Shown here piece after piece: positions 1 through 10,122 of a stretch of 64,000 bases of DNA. The translations under genes were made by a program, and so were the position numbers. Origin of the DNA: Roseiarcus sp963813555 (lineage in GTDB: Bacteria; Pseudomonadota; Alphaproteobacteria; Rhizobiales; Beijerinckiaceae); NCBI GenBank assembly GCA_963813555.1, contig CAWEZX010000005.1, positions 406,121-470,120 of the forward strand, read 5' to 3'. The notes under the pieces were generated by a model, which saw only the letters and a list, made by a program, of their open reading frames with translations, was not told where the DNA came from and made no database searches. Numbering within the stretch: position 1 is the first letter of the stretch; the number at the start of each line of letters is the position of its first letter.

Positions 1-2515
1 ATAAAAGGCGGACAGATCGGCGTTCATGAACGCGGTGAGCGTCGCGATTACACGCGCGAAGTCGAAGTCCTCGTAAGCCTCGCGAACCTTGAGATCGAGT
101 TCAGCGAGCTTATGCAGCATCAAGCGCTCGAGCCCAGTCATTGCCGAGTGGCCGACCGAATCGCCGGATTCCCGATGAGCGAGGGTTCCGAGCATCCAGC
201 GGATCGTATTGCGCAACTTGCGATAATTGTCGCTGACGGCTTTCAGGATTTCGGGGCCAATGCGTTGATCGTCGGTGTAGTCGACGCTGGCTACCCATAG
301 ACGCAGGATGTCGGCGCCCGAAACGCGGATCACGTCCTGCGGGAAGGTCTGGTTGCCCAGCGACTTCGACATTTTGCGCCCGCTCTCGTCGAGCGTGAAG
401 CCGTGGGTCAGCACGACGTCAAATGGGGCGCGCCCGCGCGTGCCACAGCTTTCCAGAAGCGACGACTGAAACCAGCCGCGATGCTGGTCCGAGCCTTCGA
501 GATACATCACCGTGTCTTCGCCGCCATCGACCGCTCGCCGGATGCCGGCCAATCCCGGAAAGTGGTCGGGATCCTCGAGGACGAAGGCGTGGGTGGAACC
601 GGAGTCGAACCAGACTTCGACCAGGTCGTCGACCTTGTCATAAGTCGCGGTATCGTGTTTCGCGCCGAGGAAGCGCTCTTTCGCGCCCTCGGCGAACCAG
701 GCGTCCGCGCCTTCCTGTTCATAGGCGTCGGCGATCCTCGCATTCACCTCTTTGTCGAACAGGATTTCGTGACCGTCCTTGCGGACGAATATCGATAGCG
801 GCACCCCCCAGGCGCGCTGGCGCGACAACACCCAATCGGGCTTGTTGGCGACCATACCCTTGATCCGGTTCTCGCCGGACGGCGGCGCCCATCGCGTGCG
901 TTCAATCGCGTCGACCGCCCGGTTCCGCAAAGTGTCTTGGGTGGCTAAATATGCCTCTTCGCCCAACGCTTTTCGTTTTGCGACATGGTCTATCTGAAAA
1001 TACCTGAGTGATGAAATCCTTTGATCCATCGCAATAAACCATTGCGGTGTATTGCGAAAAATCACCGGTGTCTTCGAGCGCCAACTGTGTGGATACTGGT
1101 GCTTGAGTTTGCCGCGAGCGACAAGCGTGCCTGCCTCGATCAGCGCGTCAATGACCGCTTTATTGGCGTCGCCGACTTTACCTTTGTCGGTGATCACGCG
1201 CTTGCCTTCGAAACCCGGCGCCTGATCCGTGAGCGCGCCGTTCTCGTCAACAGTATAGGGGATGCGGGTATCGATGTGGCGCGCCCTCAGCATTTCCTGC
1301 GTCTGTGCGGAGGTCCAGATCTCGAAGTCCTCGCGACCGTGTCCAGGTGCGGTATGGACGAAGCCCGTGCCGGCGTCGTCCGTAACATGGTCGCCGTCGA
1401 GAAGGGGGACCGTGAACGTATACCCCAACTTCGCCAAAGGGTGGTCAGTCAGATACGTATCGAGCACGCTCGGATCGACGGTCCGGAACTCGTTCGTAAC
1501 TCTCTACCTTGGCGCTAACGAACACCTCTTCAGCCAATTTGTCCGCGAGGACATAGAGAGCTCCGGGCTTTGCCCAATTGCCTTCGGGCGAAGATTTCAC
1601 TCGGTAGAGGCCGTACTCGATGCGGCGGGAGAATGAAATCGCGCGGTTTCCTGGAATCGTCCACGGCGTCGTCGTCCAGATTACGATGCTGGCCTGCTGC
1701 GCCTCCTCGTCAACGATGTGCTTATCTGTCCCCGTCACCCTGCCTGGCCGATCGACGCGCGGATTCTCGATTCTGTCGACTCTTCCCGCGAAGTTGATCG
1801 GGAACGCCACATAGACCGTGTCGCTGACATGGTCTTCGTATTCGACCTCAGCCTCGGCGAGCGCCGTCTTCTCGATGACGCTCCACATCACCGGCTTCGA
1901 GCCGCGATAGAGCAGCCCGCTGGCGACGAATTTGAAGATTTCCCGGGCGATCTGCGCCTCGGCTGGATAGCTCATCGTCGTGTACGGGTGATCCCAATCG
2001 CCGACGACTCCCAACCGCTTGAATTCCTCGCGCTGCACCGAGAGCCAGTGTTCAGCATACGCACGGCATTCCCTGCGGAACGCGATGATGGCCTGCGAAT
2101 CCGAGAAGTCCGGCTTCACCTTGCCCTTGCTTCGGTAGAATTCCTCCTCGACCTTCCATTCGATCGGCAGTCCGTGACAGTCCCAGCCGGGGACGTAGTT
2201 GGATTCCCGGCCCGTCATCTGATGTGAACGGACGACGATATCCTTCAGCGTCTTGTTCAGCGCCGTGCCGATGTGGACATTGCCGTTGGCGTAAGGGGGT
2301 CCGTCATGGAGCACAAATTTGGGACGGCCCTTGCCACTTTCGCGCAGCGCTCCGTACAGATTCTCGCGCGCCCAACGAGCCAGAATCTCCGGCTCCTTCT
2401 GCGGCAGACCGCCCCGCATGGGGAAGTCGGTCTTCGGCAGGAAGAGAGTGCGGGAATAATCGAGGGCCGTGACGGACGCGTCGGACATGGGCTTGGGGGC
2501 CAAATTCGGTTTCAT
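1..2515 (-). CDS. ileS: Isoleucyl-tRNA synthetase, 3' end beyond window, one frameshift
   Basis: Cytoplasmic class I aminoacyl-tRNA synthetase that charges tRNA-Ile. The class I HIGH signature reads HIGT at about residues 81-84 (after PPYANGNV), and the KMSKS loop (GRKMSKSLGN) is encoded near 361-380. The editing domain shows WTTTPWTIPGNRAI and DDAGTGFVHTAPGHG. The reading frame from 2515 runs to about 1485, where one extra base puts it into a stop at 1445; skipping one base restores family-like sequence (DPSVLDTYLTDHPLAKLGY) that stays open to the left edge. About 838 codons are visible against roughly 950 in the family, so the C-terminal end lies outside. ribF lies upstream on the same strand, a common alphaproteobacterial order. 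The frameshift in an essential gene is probably a sequence error. Confidence 0.95.
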
Positions 2516-3034
2516 TGCCTGGGCGGCGTGGCATTAGAGGATTTGCCGCAATTCGCCAACTTCGTTCTCAGCGCCTTGCGTGGAGAGCGTTCTTGGGGAA
2601 GCGTGATGGCTCCATAATTCAAATCGCTCTGGAGACCGACCGATTTGACTGTCGAGAGCGAATTGTCTTGACAAAATCAGAAATTGGCGCCACGCTTATT
2701 TCCCTAAGCGGAATCTGTGCGTCGGGCGCAGCCGGGCGAGGAGAGCGGCTGGCTGTTTGAAAACCTGCCTGACCACAACCCGTCGCGCGAGTTAAGGAAG
2801 GAGGGAGGATTTCTTATTTTCATGGGCCGTAACCCTTTGAAAAGTCCCGATTCCGAAAAATAAGCGCTAGTAAACGCTAGCTATTTTACTAGCGCTTAGG
2901 AGCGTTTATCGGCGTTTTATTAGCGCTTGCTTGCGGGGAACTCGCGCGGTGGTTGTCGAAGCCCGAAGTCATGTGGGGGCCCGACCCATTGCGCGAAAGG
3001 AGGCGTCAGGGCGTTGAAACGACAGCGGCTGATG
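2516..3034. other. Gene-free ribF-ileS spacer carrying a hairpin repeat
   Basis: No open frame here looks coding. The left part (2600-2760) should hold the ileS leader and promoter, but I see no convincing -35/-10 pair. The right part (about 2824-2995) is one copy of the dispersed structured repeat described separately. Confidence 0.6.
2824..2995 (+). repeat. Dispersed structured repeat, copy 1
   Basis: This segment aligns with the reverse complement of 58875-59062. Shared blocks in order are CCRTAACCCTTTGAAAR, a short A-rich stretch, arrays of GCGCTAGTAAA-type units in both directions, then TCGCGCG and GGTTG...CGAAG...GGCCCG. Within this copy 2861-2874 and 2885-2898 form a perfect 14-bp inverted repeat around a 10-base loop. 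On the minus strand the stem is followed by a T run. It could be a non-autonomous mobile element, a structured RNA or a terminator; I cannot assign it to a named family. Confidence 0.7.
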
Positions 3035-3995
3035 TTAGACGGGCCTCTTCCACCCAGGAGCAAATGACCCCAGAATGGCGCGAGCCTGCTCCTTGTCCCG
3101 CGTCATTTCGGCGACCAGCGCGGGAATGGAATCGAACTTGAGCTCATCCCGGATGCGTTCGATGAACTCGACCTCCACCTCGCGCCCATAAAGATCGCCG
3201 TCGAAATCCAGGAGATGAACCTCGAGCAGTGGCGGCCCATCGTCGACCGTCGGGCGGGTGCCAAAGCTGGCGACGGCCGGAAAGGCGCGGCCATCAACCC
3301 GGGCCACGACGGCGTAGAATTCCATGCGCAAGGTGGTTGGTCGGCTCGAGCGCGATATTCGCCGTTGGCACGCCGAGTGTGCGGCCGAGCCTCTGGCCCG
3401 AAATCACCTGGCCTGAAACCGAGTAGTTGCGGCCAAGACCTCTCGCCGCTGTGGCGAGGTCTCCATCCTCGAGCGCCTTGCGAATGGCGCTCGAGGACAC
3501 GACCCTCGAGCCGTCTTCGACTTTCGCGACGATTTCGACGCTAAAGCCGTGTCTGAGGCCGGCCTCGGCGAGAGTGGTTGGCGAACCGGATCGGCCCTTG
3601 CCAAAATGAAAATCCCACCCGACGACGACCGCGGCGGCGGCGAGCCGCGCAACCAGAATCTTCGCGATGAACTCCTCCGCGCTCATCGCGGCGAGAGAGG
3701 CGTCAAAGCGAATGACAACCAGACCCGTCAGTCCGAGCCGCGCGCAAATTGCGGCTTTCTCTCGGGCCGGCGTCAATCGAAACACGACCGTCCGTCCGGC
3801 AAAAAAGTCGGCGGGATGCGGTTCGAAAGTCAATAAGGCGCTGGGAGCCGCTCTCTCTTTGGCCACGGCGACCGTGCGTCCAATGACAGCCTGATGCCCC
3901 AGATGCAGGCCATCAAAATTTCCGATTGCGTAGACTGCGCCTTCCAACCCGTGCGGCGGCATCGGGTCCGTGGCGAGCACGAAGCCGTTGGTCAT
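3035..3995 (-). CDS. ribF: Bifunctional riboflavin kinase / FMN adenylyltransferase, one frameshift
   Basis: Makes FMN from riboflavin and then FAD from FMN. The N-terminal adenylyltransferase domain shows IGNFDGLHLGHQAVI near residue 26, then TFEPHP, GWDFHFGKGRSG and VSSSAIRKAL. The C-terminal kinase domain begins at SGQVISGQRLGRTLGVPTAN and continues in another frame (YAVVARVDG, SFGTRPTVDDG, VHLLDFDGDLYGR). One extra G near 3317 splits the frame between HGI and YAVVARV. Counted together the length (about 320 residues) is normal for RibF. It lies between the MaoC gene and ileS on the same strand. Confidence 0.93.
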
Positions 3996-4077
3996 CGCGT
4001 CCTGCCGATCCTGGGATTCCGCCGACCCGTGCCTGCGTTTCGCGGGCTCGTCAACCTGCCTTGGCGTCCGGACACGG

Positions 4078-4533
4078 TCAAGCGGACGGCGCCCTGGGTT
4101 GGGGCGTCGGGGGAACGCTGAGGACGCCCTCGCCGTCGAGGACGACCCGGTCGCCGACGCGACACTCGCAACGCAATCGGACGCGGCGGTTCTTCTCAGT
4201 CAGCTCGACCACCTCAACGCTGACGTCGACGACGTCGCCGATTTTGACTGGGCCGAGAAAGCGCAAGGTTTGCGAGATATAAACAGCGCCCGGTCCGGGC
4301 AGCCGCATGCCAATGACCCCAGAAATGAGACTTGCCGTGTATAGCCCATGAACAATTCGACCGCCGAAGCGAGTTTTGCGCGCGAAGTGCTCGGACAAGT
4401 GGATCGGATTGTGGTCGCCGGAAAGCTCGGCGAACCCGATCACATCTTCATTCTCGACCGTCTTGCGAATCGTCGCCCGCATGCCGACCGCAAGATCTTC
4501 GAAATAGAGCGTCTGAAACAGCGAATTTTGCAT
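4078..4533 (-). CDS. MaoC-family hot-dog (R)-specific enoyl-CoA hydratase
   Basis: A 151-residue single hot-dog protein. The hydratase-2 signature AELSGDHNPIHLSEHFA sits at about residues 35-51 and supplies the catalytic Asp and His; GGRIVHGLYTASLISG follows. Family members such as PhaJ hydrate trans-2-enoyl-CoA to the (R)-3-hydroxyacyl form, feeding polyhydroxyalkanoate or fatty-acid metabolism; the exact substrate cannot be read from sequence. It lies between the HAD phosphatase gene and ribF, probably one leftward transcription unit. The ATG at 4533 fits the family N-terminus. Confidence 0.85.
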   Translation of the reverse strand: MQNSLFQTLYFEDLAVGMRATIRKTVENEDVIGFAELSGDHNPIHLSEHFARKTRFGGRIVHGLYTASLISGVIGMRLPGPGAVYISQTLRFLGPVKIGDVVDVSVEVVELTEKNRRVRLRCECRVGDRVVLDGEGVLSVPPTPQPRAPSA

Positions 4534-4610
4534 GCGAAAAAACCCGAGAGCGCATCAGGCCGACAACGTTCAGCCTACCAGCGCGAGCAAAGGGCCGCGC
4601 CTACGGCTGA

Positions 4611-5501
4611 AGGAAGGGGACGGCGGCGACCGGCCACGCTTCGCTTTCATCGTACAATCGCTGCAGCTCAAGGGGATCGGCCGGCGAGTTCCGGCGTCTC
4701 TCCATGCAAGGACCGATGAATGCCTCCGGTGACAAAGAGCGCGTCCAACCCCGCTCGCGCCGCGCCTACGATGTCAGTCCTCATCCCATCGCCGATTGCG
4801 AGCACGCGACGCTTTTCAACCCGCGCACCTCCAACCCGCTCCGCAAGCGCCAACGCTCGGTCGTATATTGGCGCATAGGGCTTTCCGGCATAGATCACCG
4901 AGCCGCCGACCTCCTCGTATCGACGCGCCAGCGAGCCCGCGCAGTAGATAAGAGTCTCGCCGCGATGGATTACAATGTCCGGATTGGCGCAGATCATCAT
5001 CATGCCGCGGATCGCCATCGCCCGCAGTTCCGGCTCGTAATCGTCGGGCGTTTCGGTTTCGTCGTTTCTGAGACCGGTGCATAGCGCATATTGGGCGTCT
5101 TCGAAGGCGACAAGTCTGGGCCGTTCGCCGCGCGCCGCCGCAGCCTCAAAAAGGCTCAGGTCGCGTTCCGGTCCGATGTGCAGGACTCGATCGCCTGCCT
5201 GCTGTTCCATCAATCCAATGGTCACGTCGCCCGAGGTGACGACGGCGTCAAACGCCTCAGGTGAAACCCCAAGCTTCAACACCTGCCGCTTAATGGGTGG
5301 AAACGGCCGCGGAGCGTTGCTGATCAGAACGACCGCGCCGCCCCGGCGCCGGAACGACATGAGCGCCTCCGAAGCTGCCGCGAAGGAGGCCAGGCCATTA
5401 TGCAAGACGCCCCAGATATCGCAAAGAATCACATCGTAGCGGTCGGAGATCTCGCTCAGACCGCTAATTTGCCGAACAACCTGCGCCTGTTCTTGCTTCA
5501 T
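4611..5501 (-). CDS. NagD-like HAD-IIA phosphatase (TIGR01459 type), one frameshift
   Basis: Predicted cytoplasmic sugar- or nucleotide-phosphate phosphatase of HAD subfamily IIA. Motif I is DVILCDIWGVLHNG (residues 23-36), motif II ends VVLISNAPRP, and motif III/IV is RRVLAIGDGMRTDIVGAARAG. The frame from 5501 ends early at 4668, just after LDALFVTGGIH; dropping one base near 4680 gives DPLELQRLYDE and ends at a stop at 4611-4613, matching the usual C-terminal tail of this family. It is the first gene of the HAD-MaoC-ribF-ileS series. Confidence 0.85.
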
Positions 5502-5653
5502 CGCCGACGGTCGGGCTAGGCAACGACTTCCCTCCTGTCAAGGCGCAGATCGACGCTGCAGAGGCGGGCTCGGGTTCCGCCGGCCCTGCTTGACGACAGG
5601 CGGGTTGGTTCCTAGCTATGAGGCGCGGCAAGCACGCCGTCTTTGAGGGCGCC

Positions 5654-5977
5654 ATGTCATTAACGGCCAAAGTCACGGACGCGAGTTTCGACACCGATGT
5701 CATCAAATCCGACGCGCCCGTCGTCGTCGACTTCTGGGCGGAATGGTGCGGGCCATGCCGCATGATTGGGCCGGCGCTTGAAGAAATCGCCACCGAAATG
5801 AACGGGAAGGTGAAAATCGCCAAGCTCAATGTGGACGAGAACCCTGGGGTGGCCAGCAAATACGGCATTCGCTCGATCCCGACGCTGATGGTGTTCAAAG
5901 GCGGCAAGCAGGTGGCCACCAAGACGGGGGCCGGTCCGAAGAGCGAATTGTCTCGCTGGATCAACGCTTCGGTTTGA
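5654..5977 (+). CDS. trxA: Thioredoxin
   Basis: Small cytoplasmic disulfide reductase, 107 residues from the ATG at 5654. The active site is FWAEWCGPCRMIGP, followed by LNVDENPGVASKYGIRSIPTL, which carries the cis-proline (IPT), and then FKGGKQVATKTGA. An in-frame ATG at 5618 would add 12 residues not typical of the family, so the inner start is preferred. It converges with the histidine kinase gene (24-base gap). Confidence 0.95.
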   Translation: MSLTAKVTDASFDTDVIKSDAPVVVDFWAEWCGPCRMIGPALEEIATEMNGKVKIAKLNVDENPGVASKYGIRSIPTLMVFKGGKQVATKTGAGPKSELSRWINASV

Positions 5978-6001
5978 GTTCCGGCGCTTCGGGCGATGGG
6001 G

Positions 6002-7390
6002 CTAAACAGGAATGCGCACCGCGGCTCTTAGCCCTCCCATCGGGCTATCGGACAGCGTGATGTCGCCTCCGTGGGAACGAGCAATGTCCCGCGCGATGGC
6101 AAGGCCCAAGCCCGAGCCGCCGTCATCTTGGTTGCGCGCTTCGTCCAGGCGATAGAACGGCCGGAAGACATCCTCGCGATAAGCGGGGTCAATGCCGGCG
6201 CCGTCATCGTCGACGACGATCGACACGAATTGAGCCTCGCGACTGGCGAAAACGCGAACGCATTCGGCATGACGCTGGGCGTTGGCGACGAGATTGCCGA
6301 CGCAGCGCTTCATCGCCATCGGCCTTATGCGAATATGAAGATCCCCGCGGGCCTCCACGCCAAGCTCGGCGCCATGTCGTTCGGAAGCGGCCCGGAGTTC
6401 ATTAAGGATCGATCCAATATTGACCCGGGTGGTTGATTCGCCTGCATCTCCGCGGGCGAAAGACAGATATCCCTCAAGCATCCGCCCCATTTCATCAACG
6501 TCTTTCTGCAGCAATTCGCTATCGGCTGAATTGTCGAGCAAAGCCAACGACAATTTGAACCGGGTCAGCATCGTGCGCAGATCATGGCTGACCCCGTTCA
6601 GCATTGCCGTTCGCTGTTCGGTCGCTCGCTCGATTCGCCGTTTCATCTCAACGAAGGCATGGCCCGCCTGCCGGACTTCACGCGCCCCATGCGGATTAAA
6701 GTCGAGATTTCTGCCTTTGCCAAAATCCTCCGCCGCCTTGGCCAGGCGCACAATGGGTCGGATTTGATTCCGGAGAAAAATGATGGCGAGCGCCAAAAGG
6801 ACGATCATCGCTCCGAGCATCCAGAGCACGAAAATATGGGCGTTCGCCTCATAGGCCAGCGCGCGACGTGTGACCAAGCGGAGCACGCGGCCCCCAAGAT
6901 CGACGCGTATTTCCATCAGGCCCGATCGCCCAACCGTGTCGATCCAGAAGGGCTGCGTGACCTGCTTCCTGATTTCCCTGGGGAGGGTCCGCGTGAGCGG
7001 GTCCAATGCGCCGAAAAAGGAGCGAGGCATGTCTGGTGGCAAAGGACCAGCGGGCAGCAATGACGCGTCCATGCGAAATCTTTCGGACGCCAGATTGGCT
7101 AAAGAAGCGTCAGACTGCCCTGCCGGCAGCTTTTGGTAAAGGTCCGCCAGCGCTCCAACGTCACGCGCGACCGCCTCGGAGAGTTTGCGGGTCACCAAAT
7201 CCCGGTGATGTTGCATGAATGCGAGCGTCACCGCGCCCTGGAGCATGACCATTGGTACGATCACAATCAAGAGCGAGCGCTTATAGAGACCCTTCGGCAG
7301 TATCTCCGCGAGACTGCGCGCCGCCCGCCGCCAAAGCAGGCGGGTCTGCGCCAGCAAGCGCAAATTGCGGAATGTAAGCCGTTCGCTCAT
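6002..7390 (-). CDS. EnvZ-like sensor histidine kinase
   Basis: Inner-membrane two-component kinase of 462 residues. Two transmembrane segments (about 39-59 and 186-206) flank a periplasmic sensor of about 125 residues. A HAMP region follows (RNQIRPIVRLAKAAEDFG), then the H box LNGVSHDLRTMLTRFKL with phospho-acceptor His269, an N box (VGNLVANAQRHA), and G boxes (VDDDGAGIDP, GGSGLGLAIARDIARSHGG). The proline usual after HDLRT is Met here. The ATG overlaps the stop of the upstream regulator (ATGA), so the two are translationally coupled and are very likely partners. Confidence 0.9.
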   Translation of the reverse strand: MSERLTFRNLRLLAQTRLLWRRAARSLAEILPKGLYKRSLLIVIVPMVMLQGAVTLAFMQHHRDLVTRKLSEAVARDVGALADLYQKLPAGQSDASLANLASERFRMDASLLPAGPLPPDMPRSFFGALDPLTRTLPREIRKQVTQPFWIDTVGRSGLMEIRVDLGGRVLRLVTRRALAYEANAHIFVLWMLGAMIVLLALAIIFLRNQIRPIVRLAKAAEDFGKGRNLDFNPHGAREVRQAGHAFVEMKRRIERATEQRTAMLNGVSHDLRTMLTRFKLSLALLDNSADSELLQKDVDEMGRMLEGYLSFARGDAGESTTRVNIGSILNELRAASERHGAELGVEARGDLHIRIRPMAMKRCVGNLVANAQRHAECVRVFASREAQFVSIVVDDDGAGIDPAYREDVFRPFYRLDEARNQDDGGSGLGLAIARDIARSHGGDITLSDSPMGGLRAAVRIPV

Positions 7391-8099
7391 CGGTCCGCTA
7401 CAAGCCGGTATCCAGCCCCTCGCGCCGTCTGCAAGTATAGCGGATTGGCGGGGTCTTGTTCGATCTTACGCCGCAGCCGATTGACGAGGACGTCGACCGT
7501 CCGCTCCTGGGAGGCGCCGCCTGACCCCGACAGCGCCTCGCGAGAAACGATCGCGCCGGCGTTTGCGCTGAGTAAGCGAAGCATCTCGCGCTCGCGCTCG
7601 GTAATCCGGACCGGATCGTCTCCAGCACGCAGCTCTCCGCGCTCGAGCGAAAATGCAAAACGTCCAAAGCGAACGACAGTGGACTGAGGGCGCCCGCCGG
7701 CGTGGCTCGGGTTCGTCGAAGCACCGAACCGATCCGCAACAGCAGTTCTCGCGGCTCAAATGGTTTGGCGAGATAGTCATCAACGCCAATTTCGAGACCG
7801 CGCACCCGATCCTGTGGCTCGCCGCGAGCCGTCAACATGAGAATTGGCACCTGCGATCGTCCCCGCAAGTCGGCGGCGAAATCGAACCCGCTCTCGACCG
7901 GCATCATGACGTCAAGCACGATGATGTCGAAGGCCAACACGTCCAGAAAAGCACGGGCCTTTGCGGCCGTGGGCGCAACCGTGACGCGATGACCGTGTTT
8001 GACGAGAAAGGTGGACAGCAAGGCGCGAAGCCGTCGATCGTCGTCGACCACGAGAACATGGGGGGCGTCGTCCTGGAAAGAGGTTGGTGTTGAGCTCAC
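7387..8099 (-). CDS. OmpR-family response regulator, one frameshift
   Basis: DNA-binding response regulator. The receiver domain shows VLVVDDDRRLRAL, the phospho-Asp in IIVLDVMMP, MLTARGE and VDDYLAKPFEPREL. The winged-helix output domain lies past a frame change near 7670-7690 (apparently one missing base) and reads ITEREREMLRLLSANAG, then ERTVDVLVNRLRRKIE and TARGAGYRLVADR. The proposed start is GTG at 8099, which overlaps the stop of the MarR gene as GTGA; its stop overlaps the kinase ATG. Read without correcting the frames, the regulator appears fused to MarR, which I think is an artefact. Confidence 0.85.
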
Positions 8100-8624
8100 C
8101 GCGCCTGACCTGCCCGCTTCGTCTGTTCCTGGCGACCGGCGCCGTCGCTCGATGTCTTTTGGGGATCGATCATCGCCTTGAGAAACGCTTGCGCGGACGG
8201 GAGGCCCGAGTTCGCCTAATTGTTCCAACGCCAACGCGAACCGTCGCGTCTGAACTAGGGCTAGCTTGAGCGCCAGCCGCTCACCGTCCGGCGTCGCATA
8301 GAGCTGCCGGCGGCGACGATCGAGGGCCCCGGCTTGGATCTCGACGAAGTTTTTGTCGACGAGTTCTCGCAAGACGCGGCTGAGGCTTTGTTTTGTGATC
8401 CGCAAGATCTCCAGGAGCTCGGCGATCGTCAGCCCCGGCCGCCGGCTGACAAAATAGAGGACCCGATGATGAGCGCGTCCGAACCCATAGGCCTCGAGCA
8501 ATCGATCGGCGTCTCCGACAAAATCGCGGTAGGCGAAAAAGAACAATTCGATCAATTCATACATTGGCTCGTCGGCGCGGCGCGGTTGCGTCGGAGGACC
8601 GGGCCTGAAGACGTCGGACGACAT
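8096..8624 (-). CDS. MarR-family transcriptional regulator, one frameshift
   Basis: Winged-helix DNA-binding protein of about 175 residues: FGRAHHRVLYFVSRRPG, the recognition region ITKQSLSRVLRELVDKNFVE and the wing LDRRRRQLYATPDGERLA. One extra base near 8195 breaks the frame; corrected, the C-terminus is AQAFLKAMIDPQKTSSDG and ends at 8096. The neighbouring arrangement (MarR, then regulator, then kinase, joined by GTGA and ATGA overlaps) implies a single transcription unit. It diverges from ilvE; a small palindrome, ATGTTGACAT, in the shared promoter region is a possible site for this protein, by inference only. Confidence 0.85.
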
Positions 8625-8649
8625 CTATCAACCCATTAGGTCAGCAATG

Positions 8650-8678
8650 TTGACATAATTCGGCCCTCTTGCTATCCT
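8650..8678 (+). promoter_or_regulatory. Sigma-70-type promoter for ilvE
   Basis: A consensus -35 box TTGACA (8650-8655), a 17-base spacer and TATCCT (8673-8678) point toward ilvE. The -35 box lies inside the short palindrome ATGTTGACAT, so a bound repressor would block the promoter. A Shine-Dalgarno sequence (AGAGGAAA) precedes the ilvE ATG. Confidence 0.6.
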
Positions 8679-8756
8679 AGGAACCACCGAAGCAGTCCCA
8701 TGTAGCTCTAATCGCCAAAAATCCAAACCGGCTCGCTACGAACAGAGGAAACCGCC

Positions 8757-9644
8757 ATGGCCGCCCAGACTTTTGACAACCGCGATGGCTGGATCTGGAT
8801 GGATGGCCATATGGTCAAGTGGCGAGACGCCAAGGTCCACATTCTGACCCACGCGCTGCACTATGCGAGCGCGGTTTTCGAAGGGGAACGCGCCTATGGG
8901 GGGCGCATTTTTAAGTCGGCGGACCATTCCCGGCGACTTAGGGATTCCGCCCAAATTCTTGACTTCGAATTGCCCTGGAGCATCGCGGAGATCGACGCCG
9001 CGAAAGCCGACGTGTTGAAGCGAAACCATCTCGCGGACGCTTATGTCCGCCCGATTGCCTGGCGCGGCTCGGAAATGATGGGCGTGTCGGCGCAGCATAA
9101 CACGATCCACCTGGGAATTGCCGTGTGGGAGTGGCCGAGCTATTTCGACCCCGCCCAGCGAATGAAAGGCATCCGGCTCGATATCGCCGACTATCGAAGG
9201 CCCGATCCGGCGACGGCCCCTGCGTTAGCGAAGGCGGCGGGCCTCTACATGATCTGCACCATCTCCAAGCACCGCGCGGAGCGTCGTGGATACGCCGACG
9301 CTTTGATGTTCGATTGGCACGGCCGGGTGGCGGAATGCACCGGCGCCAACGTCTTTTTCGTCAAGAACGGAACGATTTACACCCCGATCGCCGATTGCTT
9401 CCTCGCAGGGATAACTCGAGCGACCGTCATTGATCTTGCGCGCAAGCGCGGGTTTGAGGTCATCGAGCGGCGAATCTTGCCAGCCGAACTTAACGATTTC
9501 GACGAATGCTTCATTACCGGGACCGCCGCCGAGGTGACGCCGGTCGGCGAGATCGGTCCGCATAATTTCAAGCCGGCGGCGGTGACGGCAGCGCTCATCG
9601 ACGCCTATACCGAGGAAGTCAATCCGAGAACCAAGGCGGCCTGA
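8757..9644 (+). CDS. ilvE: Branched-chain amino acid aminotransferase
   Basis: PLP-dependent fold-type IV transaminase, 295 residues, which interconverts Leu, Ile and Val with their 2-oxo acids using glutamate/2-oxoglutarate. Signatures are HALHYASAVFEGERAYGG, the PLP lysine at about Lys159 in ALAKAAGLYM, and VAECTGANVFFVKNG. The C-terminus carries FITGTAAEVTPVGEI. The length agrees with the family and the ATG follows a good ribosome-binding site. It is a single gene under its own promoter, divergent from the MarR operon. Confidence 0.95.
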   Translation: MAAQTFDNRDGWIWMDGHMVKWRDAKVHILTHALHYASAVFEGERAYGGRIFKSADHSRRLRDSAQILDFELPWSIAEIDAAKADVLKRNHLADAYVRPIAWRGSEMMGVSAQHNTIHLGIAVWEWPSYFDPAQRMKGIRLDIADYRRPDPATAPALAKAAGLYMICTISKHRAERRGYADALMFDWHGRVAECTGANVFFVKNGTIYTPIADCFLAGITRATVIDLARKRGFEVIERRILPAELNDFDECFITGTAAEVTPVGEIGPHNFKPAAVTAALIDAYTEEVNPRTKAA

Positions 9645-10122
9645 CGCGGAAGACGTAACTGAAGGTTCGGGCGCGGACAAAGTAATGGGCGTCGATGCGA
9701 CAGGCCCCGACGCGGGGTGGCCGCCGTGACGCTCCGGTCAGATAGAGTGAGTTGCTTTTGGATTGAGGCGGCCGAAAGGGAACGGCGCGGACGACAACCT
9801 CTTGCAGAAAATCAGAAATTGGATTAAGCTTACCCCGTGAACAATCCTGCCCTTCCGCGTGGCCTCGACCGCAGCGCCCCTTCCCGCGCTGCTCACGCCG
9901 CGACAGAGCGCCGCGAAAAAATTTTTCCCGCTTCAAGCCGCGTAACCTATTGATAAGTCTAGATTTCGGACGAGAGAATCCAAGGAAATCCAAGGAAATC
10001 CAACCCTCATAAACGGGGTCTTCGTTAGCGAAAGGCGACGGGCCAAGAAAACCCAAACGGACCGACCGGGGCCCGGCCGCCGAGAAGGAGCCAAACCGGC
10101 TCCTCCAAATGCAAGGCGCCCC
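9645..10122. other. Gene-free spacer between ilvE and the IS630 element
   Basis: No credible gene. Two features stand out: GCGTAACCTATTGATAAG at about 9939, which resembles the opening block of the dispersed structured repeat, and a triple tandem copy of AAATCCAAGG at about 9980-10010. A 15-base string AAAATCAGAAATTGG near 9806 also occurs near 2670. Confidence 0.4.

Noticed and set aside
7398..8624. A 408-residue MarR-response regulator fusion protein
   Set aside because: The linker region matches neither family; one-base correction restores a normal MarR end, a GTGA overlap and a normal regulator start.
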